From: Gnetum montanum
Lineage: Eukaryota > Streptophyta > Gnetopsida > Gnetales > Gnetaceae
DNA length: 64,000 bases
Assembly: GCA_015680685.1 (NCBI GenBank)
Contig: MNCI01025012.1
Coordinates: forward strand, 34,246 to 98,245
Direction of reading: 5' to 3'
Part shown: positions 1-11,592 of the stretch, one piece after another
How positions within the stretch are numbered: the stretch's first letter is position 1
Layout of the letters: each line of letters begins with the position of its first letter
Notes under the pieces: model-generated
Database searches by the model: none
What the model was told of the DNA's origin: nothing
The model's input: the letters and a program-made list of their open reading frames with translations, nothing else
Program-made: the position numbers and the translations under genes

Positions 1-99
1 GCCTCTTATTTATAGATATGGCGGCGGACCGCGATATCGCATACGCGATATCGCAGGGGAAGACGCAATATCGCGGCACATGCAGGTCACGTTTCATCA
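1..99 (-). mobile_element. Reversed LTR fragment (U3 to TATA box) of the GATATC-palindrome family
   Basis: Read on the minus strand, this begins TGATGAAACGTG at 99 and runs to CTATAAATAAGAGGC at the window edge. It matches the first ~100 bases of the element A LTRs in layout: a TGATG start, three GCGATATCGC-like palindromes, then the TATA box. It lies in opposite orientation to the ORF3 sequence that follows. The rest of the LTR is outside the window, so I cannot tell a solo LTR from the end of an element. Confidence 0.75.
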
Positions 100-1186
100 A
101 CAACAAAGAATCATAATCTTTCCATGAAGGAGGTTTGTGCATTACACCAAAGGTTAACCATTGAGATTACCACCTAGAAAAATGAGACTCTAAAATTTGA
201 AAAAGTTAAAAATCATTACAAAGACCAAGTTGGCCTATAGAATGAGGTAAATGAAAAGCATATCCAACTGGTGAAGGCAAAGGTTAATGAGGCCCTCCAA
301 CAACTTTAGCAAGGTAGAGAAATGTGGCAACCCATCATTGATCAAATTGATGTCTACAATAAGGTAGAAATCTGCATGAAGGAGGTGTAGATTGAAGAGA
401 TGATAGAGTACATGAAGCTGCCCAATCTCTACTATGCAAACCTAGCAATGTTGACTACTAGATGGTTGTTTTCTAAACTTCAAAAGTAAGTAGCCAACTC
501 ATACTTATTGTACAAGTCTAAGTTCAAGAATCATAAAGACACCAAGCAGAAGCTTGTAGTGGCAAATGCTAAACTCAAATTTTTCAAGGCAAAATTCACC
601 AACCAAAGATTAGTCACTGAGAACCTAGCCAAAAGAATGAATAACTACTAGGCGCTACAAGATACAGTTCGAGCATTTGACATCGAGCACAAACAATTCA
701 TGGCCTACTTTTTCAATGTTAAGGAGATGCTTTCAATTTTTCCTTATCCTTAGGATATTCCAATTCCAACCCACATCAACAAAGCTACATGGACCGTGAA
801 TGATCTTAGGAGTAAATAAGAGAAGATGAAAGCATTTCTCAATGCTTTCAGCCTTTCACCAAAAGTTGCAACAGCAACAAGAAAATCATAACCACCTTAG
901 CCATCAACTGTGCTTGGAGCTGGAGAAGGTTTGTCAGAGCCTGAAGAGCCTCCATTGCCTAGGACCGTGTGACATTCTCCTTTGTCTTCATGTAATTAGA
1001 GGATGTGTCTGTCCAAATTTTTTGTACCATGTTCAATTTTGTAATTTGATTTATCCATACACTGGGCACTCAGTTTTGTACATCTATTTTATCTTATTTT
1101 GTAATGTCAAGAGCCAGTCAATACTCCCATACCTTCCCAATTTTGTAAAAAACTCAAGGATGATTTTTCCTTCAGTCGTGGGGGTA
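100..1186 (+). pseudogene. 3' part of retrotransposon ORF3 (post-pol ORF), degraded, plus 3' untranslated region
   Basis: The reading frame, interrupted by stops, is clearly the same protein as the better-preserved copy at 25660-26310. Shared stretches include WQPIID, KNHKD, RMNNY and FDIEHKQF. The product is charged and coiled-coil-like, and it corresponds to the C-terminal half of the extra ORF found after pol in Athila-type gypsy elements. Several stops sit where the other copy has Gln (for example LQQL followed by TAG). A non-coding stretch and a purine-rich tract (GTCGTGGGGGTA, 1175-1186) link it to the LTR that follows. The function of this ORF is unknown. Confidence 0.7.
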
Positions 1187-2056
1187 TGATGAAATGTGGT
1201 TTGCTGCATCAACTGGGCCTCATCAATGAGCCCCGTCGACATAGTCTATTACATCGATGTGGCCCTGTCAACGTAGGGGTCTATCTTGGCCTATAAATAC
1301 ATGCTCACCAACGACATTTAGGGCATCAAATTCATAGTAGTAGTTGAACTCTTGTAGTTTTTACATTTGAAAGTTAGAATATTTCTCCCCAGTGCCCACA
1401 ACAAGAGTCATTGAGTGTACAGATCTTTATTCGAGCATTGTTGTACCTAAGCATGATAGTGTGTACAGTAATAAAGATGAGCTTCTTAATTAACCTTGCA
1501 GAATTCTAAATAGTTTAGATATTTATTTATGCATTTAATGCTTTTACTTAATTATTTAATGTTCTCTATTAATTAAGCCAATTAAGCAAGATAAGAAAGA
1601 TAGATTAAATACATAAGTACGATCGCTTTGAGCATAACATGTATTCACTTGGCAATCCCAGTAGCATTATTGCTTAGTGCACCTTGTAGCATAGCACTTG
1701 GTAACCCAGCAATGGATATGTGGGTTCAAGATGTGTATAGAAAGTGGGACCAGATGCTTATGTTAGGATTAGTTAGTTAGTTAAATTGAATTTTTCATTA
1801 AATTATTCTATCTCTCTTTTCAAGCACCAAAACCATAAAACACAAAATGATAAAAATTATATGCCTCAATTACTCTTAACCATACCATTATGCTTCACAA
1901 GTGTAACTAAGAAGACAATAAACAACCTTAGAGCAATGTTCACTTCCTAGAAGACTAATGTATCAGAAACTATAGAGTCGACAGATGTCAACCGGATCAT
2001 GCATGAATGCTTTATGATTCATATGGTTGGACATAGGAGTACCTCATTGCTCATCA
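1187..2056 (+). mobile_element. 3' LTR of a gypsy element (CATCGATG family)
   Basis: It starts TGATGAAATG directly after the purine tract and ends CTCATCA at 2056. A TATA box (CCTATAAATACAT) lies at 1291-1303 and an AATAAAGATGA polyadenylation-like signal at about 1470. It aligns along its length with the LTRs at 6927-7755 and 26641-27536. No primer binding site follows, so this is a 3' LTR. The U3 carries CATCGATG and related palindromes between GGCCC blocks rather than the GATATC modules. Confidence 0.85.
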
Positions 2057-2639
2057 TAGGGCCAAAAGGATGTAGTAGCTAACTTGTCTTGTAGAATGTT
2101 TGATTATTAAGAACTAAGGAAAATAGCCAAGACTTTTGAGGAAGAACAATGATAGTTAGTATAAACCTTATTGTATTTTCCTGAGTAGATTGTAAATGAT
2201 TTTTATTAATGATAATTCATGTTTGAGTTATGATGTTTTTAATTATATTTACATTGGAATGCCTCTTTCCTTTATAAATAATGCAATGGTCGTTGAACTT
2301 TGCTTATAGCCTTCAAAAATAAAATTGACCTTCTTTCTGGATTTTTAACTCATGAAGTGCAAGGGTTCTTTTCCTCCTCCATGATGAGCACCTCTACTTT
2401 TGGCTTCATTATCTCCTTCATTCAAAGTTACTCTTGGTAGGAATCGGTTCAGTTGCTTATTGACGGTGGTTGTTTGCACTTTGGATAGAACATCATTTTG
2501 TTCTTTAACCAACTTTTTATCCTTTCTTCACCTTTCCATCTTCCATAATATCTTATTCTCAAAATCATTCACTATCATTATAAATCCAAGTATTTAGTTT
2601 ACTTTGTATATATACTTAATTTGTTAAGTAGAAGTTTTG
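2057..2639. other. Non-coding stretch, nothing recognised
   Basis: AT-rich sequence between the 3' LTR and the repeat-bearing region. One short open frame (2400-2597, 65 codons) has no recognisable composition or similarity. I see no gene, RNA or clear transposon end here. Confidence 0.5.
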
Positions 2640-2704
2640 CATTAGAGACGATCATAATAATTGATGTTGATCTACAAATGTTAGATTAGTTTTGAAAGTA
2701 GCTT

Positions 2705-3480
2705 ATATTTGTAAAACGTGTTAAAAACAGAAGGGGTGTTGAAACTCTGAATTAAATAGCTACATGTACTTTGAAAATTGAACCAACTTTAATAATGCAC
2801 ATATAAATGATTGTAGGTTACATGACTACATGTACCCTAAGCTTAGGACCAATTCCAATAGTGTGTACATAAAATGATTATGGGTTACAATTGTAGAAGG
2901 TGTTGGAACAAAAATTACATGATTACATGTACTCCTTGAACATATACTCAATATGAAACTTTTTTAGTATTGGATCAATCCCATGCACACATAAATGATG
3001 TTAGCTTACAGTTGTAAGGGGTGTTGAAATCAGAATTAATTGATAGCATGTGCTCTCTAACTATATTGTTAACACAAACCATTTGAGTACTAGATCAATT
3101 GTGATCACATAAATAACTAGGTTACACTTGTAATGGGGTGTTGGAATCTAAACTAATCATATGTACTCCATAGCATAGAGTTAATAGGAAATTTTTGTAG
3201 AATTGAAACAAAACATAATGACATGTCAAATCAACAATAGCACTATCAATCTTGATAGTGTGCACATAAATGCTTCTAGGTTACACTTGTAAGGGGTGTT
3301 GAACTTGCAACTAAAGCACTAAATATACTCTTTGAGCATATAGTCAACACACAACTTTTTAGCACTAGACCATTTTCGATAGTGTGCACATAAATGCCTA
3401 GCTTACAATTGTATGGAGTGTTGGAATCTAAACTAGATGACTACATGTACTTCAATCATATAGTCATTACAAAACTTTCA
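2705..3480 (+). repeat. Degenerate ~120-bp tandem repeat array
   Basis: About six diverged units share this order of blocks: GTGTGCACATAAATG, GGTTACA.TTGTAAGGGGTG, TTGGAATCTAAACT, ACATGTACTC, GAGCATATAGTCAACAC, and a TAGTACTAGATCAAT-like block. The GGGGTGTTG core appears near 2733, 2897, 3016, 3132, 3293 and 3414, giving spacings of about 117-164 bases. Units differ by many substitutions and short indels, so the array is old. Confidence 0.75.
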
Positions 3481-4183
3481 TAAAACAAAACCTAAGAGTA
3501 TACTTGTTGGAATTGAACCTATAGGCTACAAATCATAAAGAGCATGATGTGCATTGATATTGTTCTTGAAATATTATTGATCAGATCATTACATAATGCA
3601 GAAATTTTCATCATCGTCACATTCTCTCTAGGTTGTAATTATATTAATTTATATTTATTTTTACTTTTATTACAAAAATCAATCAATATTATCATTAAAA
3701 AATTTACATTAAAGCACTTTTTTTTCAAAAACTATATTTTGTTAGTAGGGTTTGGCTTTGTTTCTCTACCCCAATCCTTGTAAGCACTACAATAGGACTT
3801 TTGTAGAAAATAATAAACTCAATGGGAGTTTTGGAGTTTACTGTACTTTTCTTCTTAACAAGACTAGCTCTCAATAGGCAAACATTGTTTTTGTTCTCAT
3901 TAGGTAATGAATAACCTATGTTTTTATATGATGTCATGCATGCACATAGCATAATAATTTGTTACCCATCCTCCTACGGTCATGGCACCATGGCATGGTC
4001 ATCATTTTCATTATAATATATTTCAACCTTCAACATCCCATGTCACTTCCTATGTTTACATTCTCCATCAAGATTTAAATGTTAGCTTTGACATTTTGTG
4101 TAATCTTTTCATCTATAAGCTTCTAGAATCTGCTATGAGTCCTAATGCATCATTTCTTCACAATCTACAAGGCAATTTTTAGC

Positions 4184-4205
4184 CTATAAATAGAAGCCTC
4201 ACCCT
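4184..4205 (+). promoter_or_regulatory. TATA box of LTR-like region
   Basis: CTATAAATAG inside a short GC-containing context, followed by a leader without ATG-rich coding. This is the best core-promoter match in the 2640-4480 region. No transcript evidence is available. Confidence 0.4.
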
Positions 4206-4489
4206 AACTAAGAATACATTAACACACTTGGATAATGACACTCTTGCAAGCATCAACTATTAGGATCTCTCAAGTGCATTCTAGCCACACCAAAGTTTTG
4301 ATCTCCTTTATTTCTCCAACTTTGTTTCAAGCTCATCGATAGACTTTTGTATTGGTAAGGTTTGTTGTGATATCACCTAATCAAGAGTTGCATCTTTTTC
4401 CTCATCATAGATATGGATCCTCTTCTTTTTAAGAGCTAGGTCCTAGTTATATCCTCTACATTCGCTCGTTTACACAACTCTCCTTCTTC

Positions 4490-5620
4490 TTTTGCCACTT
4501 TCTTGATTAGCCTATCTAATGGGCTTTTAGTTTATATAATAAACCTTGGGCACAAATTCCAAGGATCTCCCCCATTTGATTACAAAGCCCATCTATCATG
4601 TGAAAAATTTGTTCTTTTTGAAAGAAATCATGGCTTGGACATCTATGTAGTAGACAATAGTATCTATCCAAGGCCACTTCCAAAGATTCATGATTTTCTT
4701 ACTTTCATTCTTGGAGTTGTTTTCTCAAGTTGGAAACTCTCACATAGGTTGGGTATGTTTCATTGAAGAGCTCTAGCATTGTGGACCATTGGTGAATGGA
4801 ATCTAGTTCCAACAATCTATACCGACTTTTAGCTTCCTCTATTAGTATCCTAGGAAAGAACTTAAGCTTTTTCCACTTATATTCAATGTTTTGCAAGGCA
4901 CATGCATCATGGAAGGCTTGTAAATGATGTTTTGGACTAGAATTATAGCCTTCCCTAAATTTAAGAATGTTGTCCATATCAAGCCATTTGATGTGGTTTT
5001 CCCTTTAATGCCTATGGGGGTATTTGAACTACCTCCATACTTTGTGTCAGAACCCTAGTAGCCAATAAGGATTCATCTTCATCAAACATGTCGTGGTGAG
5101 AATTTGTATTTCTATTTATTTAATATTGATTATCTTTCCTATGATCACTTTAATGTCTTTGATCTTACCCTTGGATTCTATTTCTATTGTCATCTTGACC
5201 CCTTAGTGGAGCTCTATCTCTATACTTATGTTTATCTTCATCAAAACTAGACATTGAAGAGGAAGAGGAAGATGAGGAACTAAGAGAATTACCATGGCTC
5301 CTATATCTTCCCCCATGGTTCCTTAATCTATCGTTTCTAGGTTTAGAGAAGGTCCTAGGCCTTAAGGCCCTCCTTATTCTAGGACTTTCTCCATCTCCTC
5401 TAGGATTATCTGTACCCGTTGAATGTAGTCCTTACATGTAGTAAGGGTGGAAATGAGCATATTAAACCCCTACTTGAGGTTGTTCACTCCAATTCTCTTC
5501 AATATAGAACCTATCATTTATCTTATGAGTGTTTTCATCATACAATGCATTATTGATCCTATGTGAAGAAGACATGTTATTAATGTCTGTGACTTAATAT
5601 TTTCTAAAAGATAAATCATT
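4490..5620 (-). pseudogene. Degraded retrotransposon gag (element E)
   Basis: Minus-strand frames encode the same gag seen in elements A, B and D. A serine-rich, acidic N-terminal region (about 5100-5570) is followed by the Retrotrans_gag-like core. The clearest open piece is 4705-4977, with FREGYNSSPKHHLQAFHDAC and STMLELFNETYPTYVRVSNL; the equivalent text in element D is LELFNDKYQMYSRVSNL. Stops and frameshifts break the rest, and no protease or pol follows, so the element is truncated at about 4490. In life gag would form the virus-like particle core. It follows its own 5' LTR and primer site at higher coordinates. Confidence 0.75.
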
Positions 5621-5670
5621 AACACCATAACAGGGATCATTTATGATACAACTAATTTAGATAAGCAGCA

Positions 5671-5692
5671 CCATCCCCAAAAATGGTGCTAA
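5671..5692 (-). other. Primer binding site of element E (tRNA-Asp-like)
   Basis: Minus strand TTAGCACCATTTTTGGGGATGG directly after the LTR end CTCATCA. It is a diverged version of the TGGCGCCGTTGCCGGGGA site used by Athila/Tat-type elements. Confidence 0.6.
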
Positions 5693-6700
5693 TGATGAGC
5701 AGTAGGTACACCTTATGTCCAACCATATAAATCATAATCATTTACTTAGGATTTGGTTCAATTCTGTGGATGGGACTACTTGTGAATCTAGATCGTTAAG
5801 CATTGATCATAGTTTGTTGTCTTCCCACTTGGACTAGTGGTAGCATTGTCATGTATGATTTAGTCCAAAGTGACGCATATGTTGGTTGATGTTGTTTCAA
5901 CTTTATGCTACTCCTAATAATAATAGAGAAATTAATTAAGTAATCTAATTAACAATGGAAAGATAAATGGTAAACTTTCTTACAGGTGATAAGTATCTAT
6001 TCCTAGCTTGTTGTACACATCTTAAACTCACATATCCACTACTAGGATTACCAAATGCTATGTTACTGGGTGAACCAAGCAATAATGCTACTAGGATTAC
6101 CAAGAAAATACATGTTTATGCTTGAAACTAGTCATGCTCATTTTGCCAATTCATCAATATGCATGAAAACGTAAATATTAACTACGTACATGGAAAGTAA
6201 ATTACATTGAAAGGAAATGTATTCTAAGTGAAAGTCCTACAATGCATAGGAATTAATCTTGATCTTATTGTCATTCATGTATTGTGTTTAGGTACAATGT
6301 CATTGGAATAAGGTGTCACACAATTGACTCAAATTCACACTGTGGGCACTTACTAATTGTTTCTTAAAATCACAAAATGAAATTGCAAGAGTCTAGCTAC
6401 AAACTGACCAAAAGATGTCAAATACATAACAAGAGTACATGTATTTGTAGGTGAAAAAAAACACTACATTGATGGGTACCCATTGACACAGCAAACCTTA
6501 CATCATCAAGATCGTGTCGATGGGATCACATCAATGTAGCCATGATATTGCATCTATGACATAGCAGGTGTGATGTAGCATCTATGATGTAACAACCAAC
6601 TAATATGCACCAACATGGATGCTACAATGCAAATGCAATGCAACATCAACAATATAGCATCTACGATATCTCATCCAATTGATGATTCATAACAAGTGTA
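5693..6700 (-). mobile_element. 5' LTR of minus-strand element E
   Basis: The reverse complement shows the conserved LTR 3' portion (ATATGGTTGGACATAAGG...CTCATCA), the paired GTAATCCTAGTAG and CAATAATGCT blocks found in the other LTRs, and a likely TATA-type box at about 6430-6450. The U3 end is uncertain: ATCTATGAT/ATCTACGAT motifs run on to about 6700. It lies next to an assembly fold-back (6793-6925). Confidence 0.65.
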
Positions 6701-6792
6701 CCACTACTGGGCATTCCAAACATTAACACTATTATATTACCATATAACTACACTTAGTGCTCAAAATCAATGGTATCCATACCACTTACTTT

Positions 6793-6926
6793 AACATGTA
6801 AAATAAAGTGCTTGTAAAGTAAATGATTAAATAGGAAAAATAGGAACAATTATTCTAAGTAAACAGAAAGAAAACTAAGTGGNCTATTTAATCATTTACT
6901 TTACAAGCACTTTATTTTACATGTTN
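6793..6926. other. Inverted fold-back bounded by single N junctions (assembly artefact likely)
   Basis: Bases 6793-6834 are repeated exactly as reverse complement at 6884-6925. Single N bases sit at 6883 and 6926. A perfect 42-bp inverted copy pinned between two join symbols is better explained by scaffolding or gap filling than by biology. Confidence 0.8.
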
Positions 6927-7755
6927 GCATCAACTAGGCCCCATCAATGCAAGGGTCTATTCCGGTCTATAAATACAAGCTCACTAGCCACATTTATGGC
7001 ATCAAATTATTCATAGTAGTAGCAGAGCTCTTGCAATTTGTCCATTTGAAAGTTAGAATATTCTTCCTAAGTGCCCATAGTAGGAGTCATTGAGTGTACA
7101 GATCTTTATTTGAGCATTATTTTACCTGAGCACAATAGTGTGTGTAGTAATAAAGACAAACTTCATGATAAACCTTACAACATTTAAGGTAGCTTAAATG
7201 TTTTGTTAATGCATTTAATGTTTTCAATTATTTATTTATTAAATGTTTTCCAGTAATTAAGCTAATGAAGTAATTAAGTAAGATAAGCTAGATAGATTAA
7301 ACACAAGTATGATTGCTTCAAGCATAACACGTATTCACTTGGTAATCCCAGTAGCATTATTGCTTAGTACGTCTAATGGTATAGTACTTAGTAACCCAAT
7401 AGTGGATACATGGGTCCAAGACGTGTACGAAGAGTGGGACCAAATGTTTATGTTAGGACTAGTTAGATACTAGTTAATTAGTTGAATTAAATTAGTTAAT
7501 CCAATTACTTTATCTCTCTTTATACAACAAAATCATACAATACAAAATGATAAAAATTAGATGCCTCAATTGCAATTAACCATACTAGTGTACATCACCA
7601 ATGTAATTGGGAAGACAACGAATAACCTTAAGGTAAGATTCACTTCCTAGAAGACTTGTGCATTGGAAACTATAAAGTCCACGGAATTTGACTGGATCAT
7701 GCATGAATGCTTGTGATTCATATGGTTGGATGTAGGGGTACCTTGTTACTCATCA
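6927..7755 (+). mobile_element. 5' LTR of element B (5' end cut by assembly junction)
   Basis: It begins just after the N at 6926 inside U3 (GCATCAACTAGGCCCCATC), has the TATA box CTATAAATACAAG at about 6969-6981 and the AATAAAGAC signal at about 7151, and ends CTCATCA at 7755. It aligns with the 3' LTR of the same element at 26641-27536, including ATTATTGCTTAGTACG and ATGGTTGGATGTAGGGGTACC. The first tens of bases of U3 are missing at the junction. Confidence 0.85.
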
Positions 7756-7775
7756 TTGCCACCATTTCCAAGGAC
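7756..7775 (+). other. Primer binding site of element B (degraded tRNA-Asp type)
   Basis: TTGCCACCATTTCCAAGGAC follows the LTR end immediately. It matches the element A site TTGGCACCGTTGCCAGGGAC apart from a few changes. Confidence 0.65.
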
Positions 7776-7920
7776 TTTGTTATTGAAATATACACTATCT
7801 AGGATTAGTGAATATTATTTATATCATTGGACAAGCTCAAGGTAAACATCACTTTCACACAACATATAACTACTAAGCAGACTAATAATTTTATTTGTTT
7901 TGCAAAATGTCTTCTTTCCA

Positions 7921-9926
7921 TAGGCATGAAGATGTCAAACTGCCAATCCCACAGGAGTGCAAAATGGTATATACTCATCTAGATGAGTATGTACCGAACT
8001 TCACCTTCATCCTACATCAAGATGAACAGTTATGATGGTGTGACATGGAAGGCAATATCGTATTGACCCTAGATCAATATGTGCCTAGGATGCTATTTCA
8101 AACCCTTAAAAAGTTGGGCATCTTAAATCTTCATGAGGAATACGTTATGAACAACCATGACACTCAGGATTACCATCCCACTAAAATGCAATGCAAGCAA
8201 GATCAACACTAGGCAAAGCACCATGATCTTACAAAGGGGAAGCATTTCACTAATCCCTTGTTCCTGCTAAACCAAGATGACAATGTGAATCCTCTTCCTG
8301 AGGGTTCTCAATATGAAAATTCTCCACCCTTTGTTATTGGTGATGAGGATGTAACCCTAAACCTGCAATCCATTATTCATAAACCAAGTTTGGAAAAAAG
8401 TAACAATCAAGGTAGGGACTTAGGTAAACATCATAATGGCAAGGGATCTACGGATGATGATCATAATGAACAAAGAGGTGGTGGTAGACACTGCAGTGGA
8501 AATGGTGATCCATCTTCCTCTTCATCTGATTCTGAACATTCCTCTTATCTTTTGGTTCTCATAGAATTCATCATCGACATAATCATGGTGAAGATGATCA
8601 ACAAGACAATAGAGACCATCAAGGCCATCAAGAATGTAGAGGTGATAGAAACCATCATTCACATCATCAGCATAATCATGATGATGAACCTCGGTTGGCA
8701 ACTTAAAGCATAATCAACATTGCAAAGGCAGTAAAGATTCCAACCAGACATGTGAGAGATAGTTAGATCAAGCGCTTAGACATGAATAATATCCCACAAT
8801 TTGAAGGGGGATACAACTCTAATCTACAGACACACCTACAAGCCTTTCACGATAACTATGCCTTACATAATCTAAAAAATGAGTGGTAAGAAACTCAAAA
8901 TTTTTCCTGGGACACTAATCAAGGAAGCTAAAAGCTAGTACTAGTCCTTGGAGCCGAAATCTATTTACAAATGGAGTACCATGTTGAAGCTATTCAATGA
9001 CAAATATCAAACCTACTTCAGAGTGTCTAATCCAAGGAGGCAAATCCAAGGATGGAAATAAGAAACACATGAACCCTTGGATGCCACTATGGGAAAATAT
9101 TATTTACTCTTACACTGATGCCCTAGCCATGGTTATTCTCAAAGGGAACAACTTCACCACATCATAGATGGGCTCAGAGTAGACACTAAAAGAACTCTTG
9201 GGGTGTATGCCCAAGGGAGATTGTTTCAACTGAGAGCTCATCAGATCCAAAGGCTGACAGAGCATGTAGGAAAAGAAGAAGATGACTTACAAAAGAGGGA
9301 AAGTGCAAAAATGTATAATAGAAACCCTTCCATCAAGAAAAGGAAGGTCCAATTTTGTAACGAGGAGGAGTCACCACTCGATGAAGTCATCAATAGGAAA
9401 ACAGTGCCTATCCAAAAATCTATGTTTGATATTTCAGCAAAGGTTGATAAATTATGAAACTCTTTTAATGAAAATTTTTAAATTGATATGAAAATTTTTG
9501 AAGAATCCAAAGAGCAAAATAGTGATCATAACTGTAAGAGGTGAAAAGAAGCTAAACATGCCTACCAAAGAGGTAAGGGCAAAGCTGCTACCATAGAGGA
9601 AGTTGTGGAAATCAACTCTGACGATGAAACTTCTTATGAAATTTTTTAATATGAACATCCAAAGGGTTTTTGCCTTGTGATGTCACTTACAAGAGTCTGG
9701 GATGTATGCATTGAATCCTCAACTAGTACATAGGCAAGCACCTAGATGATTACCTTATCCTCAAGGCAATCCAAGGTAGTTCCACCAGCAACAACAAGCT
9801 TATTACCCAAGTGGAGGTCCTCCACAACCATATGAATAATACCAATAATGGCACCAACCAAAATCATGGGAAATGCATTTGCCAAGGTAGTAGTACCCTT
9901 ACAGGCAACCAAATCCATATGGGTAC
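7921..9926 (+). pseudogene. gag of element B, N-terminal and core part, degraded
   Basis: Frames with many stops encode gag. An N-terminal block has LDEYVPNFTFILHQDEQL (compare PNEYIPNFTFILHQDEQL in element D). An acidic, serine-rich linker follows (open frame 8258-8713), then the core with FEGGYNSNLQTHLQAFHD and a charged region (open frame 9203-9457, 84 codons). The zinc-knuckle end EHPKG is at about 9652-9666, but the first Cys is lost. The reading frame changes several times. The gene continues at 16017 after the insertion of element A, whose GGTAC duplication ends the left part at 9926. Confidence 0.8.
9922..9926 (+). repeat. Target site duplication of element A, left copy
   Basis: GGTAC directly before the LTR start TGATGGGAC, repeated at 16012-16016 directly after the other LTR. 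Joining the flanks restores a gag sequence that reads ATCCATATGGGTA.T, as in element D at about 43222. Confidence 0.9.
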
Positions 9927-10755
9927 TGATGGGACGTGATATCGCATGGGCTGCGATATCGCATACACGATATCTCATCTTCCCCTGCGATATCACAGAC
10001 GCGATATCACAGTCCGCCGCAATGTCTATAAATAAGAAGCGGCTCTCCCTTGTTCATCATCCAAGGAGTTAGAAGTAGCGAAGCTCTAGTAGTTTGATCC
10101 CTCCAGAGTTAGATTATTTTTCTAGTGTCTGCCCGCAATGTGGTGAATGTAATTGTACGACATTCTTTATTCGAGTGTGATGTACTTGGACACGCACATG
10201 ATCGACAACAAAGATCGAGATTACTTCATCATTAGAACATTTACTTTGTTATTTATTTATTTATTTAATTGTTACTTACTGCTTTCTCTCTCACCCTTAA
10301 ACTCCTAGTAATGTGGAATGAGTACGACTTGATTACAAGCATTTAAGTGTGACTACTTGGTAACCCAGTGGTGTACCTAGGATTTGCACTTGGTAATCCC
10401 AGTGGTAGTCGTGCACAAAGTTCAAGATGTGTACGGTTAATCAAGGAACGAATGCTCATCGCACTTAGGCTAGATTAGACTTTCTTACCCTTTCCCTCCT
10501 AGCTTAGCTTAGTTAATATTATTTTCCACTGCCTTCAGGAGTAGCATTAGAATTAGGAACACATCATACACCTCACTCTGGACTAAACCATACATGACAA
10601 AGCTAATAACTAGTCTAGGTGGGAAGACAGCGAACTACGATCTAAGGTTAATGATCTAGGTGCCACAACTAGTCCGTCTGTGGAGTTTGACCAAATCGCG
10701 CGTGAGAACGTTCGTATACGTATGGTTGAGTGTAGGGGTTCCTCGCCACTCATCA
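9927..10755 (+). mobile_element. 5' LTR of element A
   Basis: TGATGGGACG...CACTCATCA. U3 is only ~100 bases to the TATA box (CTATAAATAAGAAGCGGC at about 10026) and holds five GATATC-centred palindromes. An AATAAAGA-like signal is not intact here (AACAAAGATC at 10208), while the 3' copy has AATAAAGATC. Otherwise it is nearly the same as the 3' LTR, with scattered, mostly transition-type differences. Confidence 0.92.
9937..10018 (+). repeat. Array of five 10-bp palindromic modules in the 5' LTR promoter
   Basis: Modules GTGATATCGC, GCGATATCGC, ACGATATCTC, GCGATATCAC and GCGATATCAC stand between short spacers (ATGGGCT, ATAC, ATCTTCCCCT) just upstream of the TATA box. Each is a variant of the palindrome GCGATATCGC. 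Confidence 0.85.
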
Positions 10756-10775
10756 TTGGCACCGTTGCCAGGGAC
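10756..10775 (+). other. Primer binding site of element A (tRNA-Asp-like)
   Basis: TTGGCACCGTTGCCAGGGAC directly after the LTR. It differs at two positions, both G-to-A, from TGGCGCCGTTGCCGGGGA, the tRNA-Asp-complementary site known from Athila/Tat-type elements. This places the family in that branch. Confidence 0.8.
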
Positions 10776-10969
10776 GGTGCTAGTTATCTAGATTAGTTAT
10801 ATCATACGAGATCACTGTAAAGGACTTAACGATATATCTCTTAGAAAGAAGTAATTATAAAAAGTCACATCTAAATTCACACACAGTTTCACAACAATGC
10901 TTCTCCTACAAGATTATAATAATGCCACACTTAGTGAGGAAGTTCATTGGAGAACCAATGAACCCTCTG

Positions 10970-11059
10970 ATGATGAAGATTGAAGTATACAACCTGAAGT
11001 GGGAGTTTCTTATNAATGATGAAGATTGAAGTATACAACCTGAAGTGGGAGTTTCTTAT
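10970..11059 (+). other. 44-bp direct duplication around a single N (assembly junction)
   Basis: Bases 10970-11013 and 11016-11059 are identical, separated by N at 11014 and one base. An unmerged contig overlap is the likely cause. Confidence 0.8.
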
Positions 11060-11592
11060 AAACATGAACGAAAACAATGTCATCCCAATACATGAAAGCC
11101 TAACTTACCCGATGACGATGAACCCCCACTGGCCACTACAAGCTTAACGCAAATACAAGAGGTTGTTCGAATCTCACATAGGCATCGTAAAGAGAGCCAT
11201 CTGCCCAAGCTCGATTTAAACAACTTCCCTACTTTTTCAGGAGCATATGACTTAGATCCACATTAACATTTACAAGCCTTCTACGATGCTTGTGCATGGA
11301 ACAACATTGATAACGGTTGGCAAAAACTTAAGCTCTTTCCTATGACACTTGTTGGCCAAGCAAAAGTATGGTATAGATCATTAAAACCAAATTCGATACG
11401 ATGCTGGTCAACAATGATAGAAGTCTTTAACGAAAAATATCAAACCTACGCAAGAGTGTCAACCTTGAGGAAACAAATCCAAGGATGGAAACAAGTAAAA
11501 CATGAACCCTTGTACATGGCCTTAGAAAGATATTATGCACTGTTAAACAACTATCCAGGCCATGGGTTTTCCGAGGAAAGGCTAATGTACCA

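Larger units (their letters stand above)
2640..4480 (+). mobile_element. LTR-like region with internal tandem repeats and a TATA box
   Basis: The left part is built of degenerate ~120-bp repeats (about 2705-3480). The right part has a core-promoter layout: CCTATAAATAGAAGCCTCACCC at 4184-4205, followed by about 250 bases of CT-rich leader. This is how a plant LTR U3/R junction looks, and TATA-plus-leader blocks recur in the other LTRs here. I could not find terminal TG/CA or a partner LTR, so the element type and borders are not settled. An unidentified promoter of a host transcript is the alternative. Confidence 0.4.

Noticed and set aside
842-1189. 115-codon open frame as a gene
   Set aside because: It lies in the retrotransposon 3' region and runs into the LTR; composition is non-coding and no family is seen.
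2705-3480. CRISPR-like array
   Set aside because: Units diverge throughout, there is no repeat/spacer alternation, and the sequence is plant nuclear.
9937-10018. GATATC palindromes as binding sites of PHR1/KANADI-type GARP factors (GNATATNC)
   Set aside because: The ATAT core fits, but the outer bases are C and G (CGATATCG) instead of G and C, so the known consensus is not met.
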